NCBI GenBank assembly: GCA_002310075.1 | Contig: DBXU01000097.1 | Span: forward strand, 21,375-49,700 | Direction: 5' to 3' | Length of the DNA stretch: 28,326 nt | DNA from: Bacteroidales bacterium UBA1204 | GTDB taxonomy: Bacteria > Bacteroidota > Bacteroidia > Bacteroidales > F082 | Shown: in pieces, positions 23,614-28,326 of the stretch | Position numbering within the stretch: the stretch's first letter is position 1 | Layout: each line of letters opens with the position of its first letter | Notes under the pieces: generated by a model | Databases searched by the model: none | What the model saw: only the letters and a program-made list of their open reading frames with translations | Told to the model about the DNA's origin: nothing | Program-made: the position numbers and the translations under genes

Positions 23614-24909
23614 ATGAAACTCAGATTATACCTGGCACTTACATGTCTGTTATTTGTCGTTTTGTCGGCAAATGCCCAAGACACGCTTACCGTGATGCAA
23701 TACAACTTGTTGTATTATGGCAATTACGGAACTGGGTATTGTGATGAAACCGTCAACAACACTCAGCAAAAAGACGAGTGTATCCGCACCATCCTAGACC
23801 ATGTAAAGCCTGACATCTTCACCGTCTGCGAATTCGGGGCCTCCTCTACCCTACAGAGCGACTTCCTCAGGCACAACCTCAACATCGATGGCGCCAACTA
23901 CTGGCGATCCGACAATATCATCAATTATGCCAGTAGTAACATCATCAACCATATTTTTTATGACTCGCGCAAGATGGGTTTGAAGAAACACGTAGCCCTA
24001 CACACCAACCCCAGAGACACCGATGTGTATGAACTTTATATGAAAACTCCAAGCTTGGCGGTGGGCGACACCATCAAGTTGATTTGCATTGTTGCTCATC
24101 CCAAGGCCGGGGAAGAACATGAAAGTTCCCGCTATACACTGATGTCTACTGTGATGAATTATATCGACAGATACTATGCTACCGACAATGTGCTCATCAT
24201 GGGTGATTTCAATATGTATCGTGCCAGCGAGAACGGCTATAAGATCCTCATAAGCACATACAGCAACCCCAACGCGCTCTTTATCGACCCGTTAGCCAAC
24301 TTAAATGGCGTAGGGGAATGGCATTCCCAATTCCAATTTGCCAGATACCATACACAATCGACAAGAAGCAGCTCTTCACAATGCTTCAGCAGTGGAGGGT
24401 TGGACGACCGCTTCGACTTTATCCTCATGGCCGATGAAATCGCTTTTGGCTTTAAACGCATGCGCTATGCGTCTAACTCTTACAAAGCTATCGGCAACGA
24501 CGGATACCATTTCAATCAAAGCATCAACCAAGGTGACAACATGGACGTTCCCGCCACTATTGCCCAAGCTTTGTACAACTGCTCGGACCACCTCCCTGTG
24601 ACAATGAAAATTGCCGTTAACGCCCATCTTGGCATCAACGACAACGAGACATACGACCTGCAAGCAACCGTGGCACCTAATCCTGCATCGGATGCCACTT
24701 GGGTACATTTCTTCAACCCGACCGAAGGCGAAGTCCAATTTGAGTTGTATTCGCTGCAAGGACAGCTAATGACTAAGGAATCGGTGTACTTTGCATGCGG
24801 ATCACAACAGTATTCACTGCCGCTAGCAGAAGTAAAAGCGGGCTTTTACCTTCTGCGCCTCTCGCATGCAAAAGGCGGCAGTCAAACCCTAAAGTTAGTG
24901 GTTAAATAA
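23614..24909 (+). CDS. T9SS-exported endonuclease/exonuclease/phosphatase-family protein
   Basis: Exported enzyme of 431 residues: signal peptide (cleavage near A21/Q22), an EEP-superfamily catalytic domain from about 25 to 335, then a T9SS type A sorting domain over the last 80 residues or so (VAPNPASDATWVHF, FYLLRLSH). Superfamily motifs are present: MQYNLLYYG with N31, E73 in FTVCEFG, the central LIMGDFNMY, a DDRFDFIL segment, and CSDHLPV with the terminal Asp-His pair. The fold covers DNases, phosphodiesterases and lipid phosphatases, so the substrate is open; a surface or secreted nuclease used to scavenge DNA is plausible. It converges on map, the stop codons being one base apart, with no hairpin between. 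Confidence 0.88.
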   Translation: MKLRLYLALTCLLFVVLSANAQDTLTVMQYNLLYYGNYGTGYCDETVNNTQQKDECIRTILDHVKPDIFTVCEFGASSTLQSDFLRHNLNIDGANYWRSDNIINYASSNIINHIFYDSRKMGLKKHVALHTNPRDTDVYELYMKTPSLAVGDTIKLICIVAHPKAGEEHESSRYTLMSTVMNYIDRYYATDNVLIMGDFNMYRASENGYKILISTYSNPNALFIDPLANLNGVGEWHSQFQFARYHTQSTRSSSSQCFSSGGLDDRFDFILMADEIAFGFKRMRYASNSYKAIGNDGYHFNQSINQGDNMDVPATIAQALYNCSDHLPVTMKIAVNAHLGINDNETYDLQATVAPNPASDATWVHFFNPTEGEVQFELYSLQGQLMTKESVYFACGSQQYSLPLAEVKAGFYLLRLSHAKGGSQTLKLVVK

Positions 24910-24910
24910 A

Positions 24911-25765
24911 TCAATGGGTCAAAATCTCAAGACCCGTCTCCGTCATCAGGAAGGTGTGCTCCCATTGGGCTGATGGCAATTCATCCTCGGTGATGACAGT
25001 CCAGCCATCGGCACTATCGATGAAGACCCTCCAAGTACCCATGTTAATCATAGGCTCGATAGTGAACACCATGCCAGGTACAAGAAGCATGCCTGTGCCT
25101 TTTCTACCATAATGCAACACTTCCGGATCGTCGTGGAACTTGAGGCCCACACCATGGCCACACAGGTCACGCACTACGCTGAAACCGTTCTTATGGGCGT
25201 GCTGCTCTATGGCATTGCCGATGTCGCCGACAAAACCGAATGGCTTGGCTGCCTCCATGCCGATTTCAAGGCATTCCTTGGCGACATCCACCAGCTTCTG
25301 CTTACGTGGCGTCGTCTCGCCGATGACATACATACGTGAAGCATCGGCATAAAAACCATCCAAGATAGTGGTGCAGTCCACGTTGATGATATCGCCTTCC
25401 TTCAGGATTTCCTTGGCTGAAGGAATGCCGTGGCACACCACTTCGTTGATGGAAGTGCAGACGCTTTTCGGATAGCCTTCATAACCCAAGGTGGCGGGAA
25501 TGGCACCGTGCTCTATGGTATAGTTATGGACCATCTCGTCGATTTCCAATGTGCTCATACCCGCGTGGATTTTCTCGCCGACCAAGTCGAGGATGGCCGT
25601 GTTGATGACGCCACTCCGCCTGATGCCTTCAATCTCTTCAGGGGTACGGATCAGCGTGCGTTTCGGCACCAAAGCACCCTTGTTTTCCATCGCCATCACC
25701 TTTTTGTCTAATTCTGTCGGTTCCACTCCGGCGGGAACACGCCATCTCTTACGCCTAGTAAACAT
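24911..25765 (-). CDS. map: Methionine aminopeptidase, type I
   Basis: Cytosolic dinuclear-metal enzyme that removes the N-terminal methionine from new proteins, 284 residues. The metal ligands fit E. coli MetAP spacing: D130 and D141 (NVD...YAD), H204 (GHGVG), E237 (FTIEPM) and E269 (WEHTF), plus substrate histidines H112 (CHGIP) and H211. The first 38 residues or so precede the catalytic domain and are basic (MFTRRKRWRVPAG); such an extension may aid ribosome binding. A single-gene unit with a strong promoter box. Confidence 0.95.
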   Translation of the reverse strand: MFTRRKRWRVPAGVEPTELDKKVMAMENKGALVPKRTLIRTPEEIEGIRRSGVINTAILDLVGEKIHAGMSTLEIDEMVHNYTIEHGAIPATLGYEGYPKSVCTSINEVVCHGIPSAKEILKEGDIINVDCTTILDGFYADASRMYVIGETTPRKQKLVDVAKECLEIGMEAAKPFGFVGDIGNAIEQHAHKNGFSVVRDLCGHGVGLKFHDDPEVLHYGRKGTGMLLVPGMVFTIEPMINMGTWRVFIDSADGWTVITEDELPSAQWEHTFLMTETGLEILTH

Positions 25766-25785
25766 ATTATTCCTAATTTGGCTGC

Positions 25786-25793
25786 AAAAATAG
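25786..25793 (-). promoter_or_regulatory. -7 promoter element of map
   Basis: TATTTTTG followed by CAGC on the minus strand; perfect match to the extended motif, about 20 nt before the start codon. Confidence 0.65.
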
Positions 25794-25808
25794 AGAAATT
25801 TTGGATAC

Positions 25809-25832
25809 GGCCCTTCGACAAGCTCAGGGACC
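25809..25832. repeat. Short interspersed-repeat-like element downstream of dnaG
   Basis: A 24-bp element beginning GGCCCTTCGACA and ending CAGGGACC, with terminal GGCCCT/AGGGACC half-sites that can pair in a short hairpin. I recall near-identical strings scattered between genes in many bacterial genomes. It lies between the dnaG stop (5 nt away) and the map promoter. Only one copy was seen in this window. Confidence 0.5.
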
Positions 25833-25837
25833 TTGCT

Positions 25838-27793
25838 TTATTTTGCTATTACAATACCTAACTTTTTGTTGATATGCCTCCGGATCTCGTCGAGATCTTT
25901 CTTGCGCTTCAATAGGATAAGCTGGTCGCCCAAGTCTTCGGCTGATTTCAATTCATCTTCCACAGCCTTGCGACGGCTCTCAATGATGAGGTCCTTATAG
26001 CGATATATAGATGACATCACCGTAGCTTTCAAGACGTCTTCCTCCCGCTTGACGAAAATGCCGTACTTCTCCCATTGGTCTAATTTATAAGGCGTGGATA
26101 GCAAGTCGGCGGCCAACTGCGAGACGCCTTCATCCTCGTGTGAGACAAAAAACTGGTCATCGGGAATCCGACCTTCATCGAGGGCTTGGTCATAGATGTC
26201 GAAAACCTTTCGGTTCACAGGATCCACAAACAAGATGCCATCCATTTTCAAGTCATCTATAATAAACTGTGCCACAGTGACTTGTTCGAAAATCTTCTCT
26301 CCATTTTCCTCCTCACGTTCATCGTAGATGGTTTCTTGTCCGTACATCAGGAGCAGCTTCACCAACTCTCGCTCTTGGTAATAGCCGGCTGGCAGCTGGT
26401 CTTCGGCTGGTTCTTCCTGTTTGGGTGTGGTGGTATCGGGTTCGGGCAAGGCTTCGCCTTCAACGCCCAGTGTTTTTTTGAGCTTAGCCCTCAATATTTT
26501 ATTCAGCTCGTTGGTAAGAGCCTGCTCGGGCATATCCAAGAGGCGGCTGCATTCCTTGACATAGGTGATACGGAAAATGTTGTCGGGGATGACGGAGATG
26601 GTTTCCACAATGTCGCGAATCACCTGGCCGCGCTTGATGGGGTCGCTTTCGGCATCTTTCAATAGCAATTCCGTCTTGAAACGGATAAAGTCCTTGGCGT
26701 TTTCTTTGAGGTAGTTGGTGACATACTCCACTGAATACTCCTTGCCGAAGGTGTCGGGGTCATGCTCGGGAGGCAGCACCACCACGCGGACATTCATGCC
26801 CTCCGAAAGGATCATGTCGGTGCCACGCAAGGCCGCATGAATGCCAGCCGCATCGCCGTCGTAAAGCATGGTGATGTTTTTCGTGTAGCGCTTCACGAGG
26901 CGTATCTGCTCCATCGTCAACGAGGTACCACTGCTGGCCACCACATTCTCGATGCCAATCTGATGCATGCGCAGCACGTCAAAATAGCCTTCCACAAGGA
27001 TGCATTCATCCTGACGGGCGATGGCATTCTTGGCGAAATAGATGCCGTAGAGTGTCTGCTTCTTGTCGTAAATCTCCGACTCGGGCGAGTTTTGGTATTT
27101 CGGGCTTTTCTTGTCGTTGACGAGAATACGGCCTCCGAAGCCGATGACGCGACCCGTCAGGTTGTGGATGGGAAACATCACACGTCCATGGTAACGGTCA
27201 TATAGTCCTTTTTGGCCCTTGATGGACAAGCCTATCTGCTCCAAAAGCTCCTCGGAATAGCCGTTTTTCTTGGCATGTTCGGTGAAAGCATCCCAATGGG
27301 TAGCGTCGGGATTGTAACCGAGATGGAACTTCTCGATGATAGGATCGAAATAGCCGCGCTCGCGGAAATACTCGAGGCCGATGGTCCGCCCTTCCTCAGT
27401 GTTCCACAGCGTGTCGACGAAGTATTTGTCGGCAAACTCGTTGATGTTGAACATCTTCTCGCGCAGGCTCTGTTGCATGATCTCCTCGGGCGTCTGCTCC
27501 TTCTCCTCGATTTTGATGTTGTACTTCTTGGCGAGATAACGCAAGGCCTCGGGATAGGAGAAATGCTCGTGTTCCATGAGGAACTTGGCCGAATCACCCG
27601 CCTTGCCACAGCCGAAACACTTGAAAATGTTGCGGGCCGGGTTGACACTGAATGAGGGCGTTTTCTCGTTGTGGAAAGGGCACGTCCCCCACATGTTCGA
27701 CCCACGCTTCTTCAGCGTGACGAACTCGCCCACCACCTCTTCGATGCGAGCGGCTTGCAGGATCTGTTCAACCGTTTCCCTAGGTATGGCCAT
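25838..27793 (-). CDS. dnaG: DNA primase DnaG
   Basis: Replication primase of 651 residues making RNA primers on the lagging strand. The N-terminal CHC2 zinc-binding domain shows C38-x2-H41 and C59-x2-C62 (CPFHNEKTPSFSV, FKCFGCGKAGD). The catalytic core follows with YHGRVMFPI, FGGRIL and SPESEIYDK, then the TOPRIM motifs LVEGYFD (E268) and LYDGDAAG (D312, D314). The C-terminal part, from about 430, is acidic and then helical, as expected for the DnaB-interacting domain. Own promoter upstream. The short repeat at 25809 lies right behind the stop. Confidence 0.97.
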   Translation of the reverse strand: MAIPRETVEQILQAARIEEVVGEFVTLKKRGSNMWGTCPFHNEKTPSFSVNPARNIFKCFGCGKAGDSAKFLMEHEHFSYPEALRYLAKKYNIKIEEKEQTPEEIMQQSLREKMFNINEFADKYFVDTLWNTEEGRTIGLEYFRERGYFDPIIEKFHLGYNPDATHWDAFTEHAKKNGYSEELLEQIGLSIKGQKGLYDRYHGRVMFPIHNLTGRVIGFGGRILVNDKKSPKYQNSPESEIYDKKQTLYGIYFAKNAIARQDECILVEGYFDVLRMHQIGIENVVASSGTSLTMEQIRLVKRYTKNITMLYDGDAAGIHAALRGTDMILSEGMNVRVVVLPPEHDPDTFGKEYSVEYVTNYLKENAKDFIRFKTELLLKDAESDPIKRGQVIRDIVETISVIPDNIFRITYVKECSRLLDMPEQALTNELNKILRAKLKKTLGVEGEALPEPDTTTPKQEEPAEDQLPAGYYQERELVKLLLMYGQETIYDEREEENGEKIFEQVTVAQFIIDDLKMDGILFVDPVNRKVFDIYDQALDEGRIPDDQFFVSHEDEGVSQLAADLLSTPYKLDQWEKYGIFVKREEDVLKATVMSSIYRYKDLIIESRRKAVEDELKSAEDLGDQLILLKRKKDLDEIRRHINKKLGIVIAK

Positions 27794-27809
27794 AGACTAA
27801 TTTATGCCG

Positions 27810-27817
27810 CAAAAATA
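27810..27817 (-). promoter_or_regulatory. -7 promoter element of dnaG
   Basis: TATTTTTG followed by CGGC on the minus strand; perfect match, 17 nt before the ATG at 27793. Confidence 0.65.
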
Positions 27818-27840
27818 AACAAATTTCAACTATTAACTAA

Positions 27841-27887
27841 TCACTCCTCACTCCTCACTTCTCACTCCTCACTTTTCACTCCTCACT
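27841..27887. repeat. Heptanucleotide tandem repeat (TCACTCC) between polA and dnaG
   Basis: Six full 7-bp units plus a partial one: TCACTCC four times, with TCACTTC and TCACTTT variants. It begins directly after the polA stop codon and ends about 24 nt before the dnaG -7 box. No spacers, so not CRISPR. Confidence 0.9.
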
Positions 27888-27888
27888 A

Positions 27889-28326
27889 TTAATGCGCTTC
27901 AAGCCAATTAGAGCCCGTATTCATCTCAACGATGACCGGCACTGAAAGCGGCAGGGCGTTCACCATCTTATCGTTGACAATGGCTTTCAATGTATCTAGT
28001 TCATCGAGATGTGCGTCGAAGACCAATTCGTCGTGCACCTGAAGAATCATCTTCGACTGCATTTGAAGCCGTTCCATTTCCTTATGGATGCCAATCATGG
28101 CAATCTTGATCATGTCGGCGGAACTGCCTTGGATGGGTGCGTTGATGGCGTTACGTTCGGCAAAGCCGCGCACCACGCTGTTTGAGCCGTTGATGTCGCG
28201 CAGATAACGGCGGCGTCCCAAGATGGTCTCGGCATAGCCGCGTTCTCGAGCCAAAGCAATGCTGCGGTTCATGTATTCCTTGATGCCGGCATACTCTTCA
28301 AAGTATTTCTTGATGATGTCGGCGGC
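27889..28326 (-). CDS. polA: DNA polymerase I, C-terminal part (cut by window edge)
   Basis: The frame is open to the right edge and gives the last 145 residues of a family A polymerase. Visible are the end of the fingers region (KKYFEEYAGIKEYM, ETILGRRRYLRDINGSN), RNAINAPIQGSSADMIKIAM, and motif C QVHDELVFDA with the catalytic His-Asp. The protein ends NTGSNWLEAH. Pol I fills gaps in repair and replaces RNA primers. The exonuclease domains and start lie beyond the window. The nearby dnaG has its own promoter, so co-transcription is not required. Confidence 0.95.
   Translation of the reverse strand, partial: AADIIKKYFEEYAGIKEYMNRSIALARERGYAETILGRRRYLRDINGSNSVVRGFAERNAINAPIQGSSADMIKIAMIGIHKEMERLQMQSKMILQVHDELVFDAHLDELDTLKAIVNDKMVNALPLSVPVIVEMNTGSNWLEAH

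Noticed and set aside
27841..27887. Tandem 7-bp units considered as CRISPR
   Set aside because: The units are directly contiguous with no spacers and far too short for CRISPR repeats.

Overview
The window is a stretch of Bacteroidota (most likely Bacteroidales) chromosome. Evidence: nearly every transcription unit begins 15-45 nt downstream of a TAnnTTTG box, the -7 element of Bacteroidota sigma factors. There is a PorZ-like component of the type IX secretion system (T9SS), and three proteins end in a T9SS type A sorting domain. GldH-like, Wza/Wzc-like and UpxY-like proteins of the Bacteroidota type are also present. T9SS cargo argues against gut Bacteroides proper and fits a Prevotella/Porphyromonas/Paludibacter-like or uncultured Bacteroidales lineage; species cannot be told from the sequence alone.

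Layout, left to right. 1-2.8 kb: a ClC chloride channel/antiporter (-) and exodeoxyribonuclease III (+) are read from divergent promoters that form an inverted repeat; then comes tRNA-Arg(CCU) with its own promoter and terminator. 2.9-6.0 kb: porZ-like gene overlapping recO. 6.0-11.3 kb (-): a membrane-anchored coiled-coil protein of unknown function, then an operon read as gldH-like lipoprotein, wza, wzc, upxY (polysaccharide export without glycosyltransferases). 11.4-14.6 kb (+): mrdA (PBP2) and rodA, the elongation peptidoglycan synthase pair, whose end overlaps the convergent adenine deaminase gene. 16.3-21.4 kb (-): a compact AT-richer operon of five exported proteins (two lipoproteins, two paralogous small outer-membrane barrels, one 901-residue T9SS cargo with four InlB-like repeats). 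21.6-24.9 kb: RlmI-like rRNA methyltransferase (+), a lipocalin-like lipoprotein (-), and a T9SS-exported endonuclease/exonuclease/phosphatase-family enzyme (+). 24.9-28.3 kb (-): methionine aminopeptidase, DnaG primase and the 3' end of polA.

Most genes are housekeeping (replication, repair, translation, cell wall). The accessory part most worth attention is the five-gene exported-protein operon at 16.3-21.4 kb; the second is the EPS export cassette whose NusG-like antiterminator is its last gene. No insertion sequence, prophage, CRISPR array or rRNA gene was seen, and no gene-free stretch exceeds about 140 bases. All function calls rest on reading motifs by eye; no database search was run.
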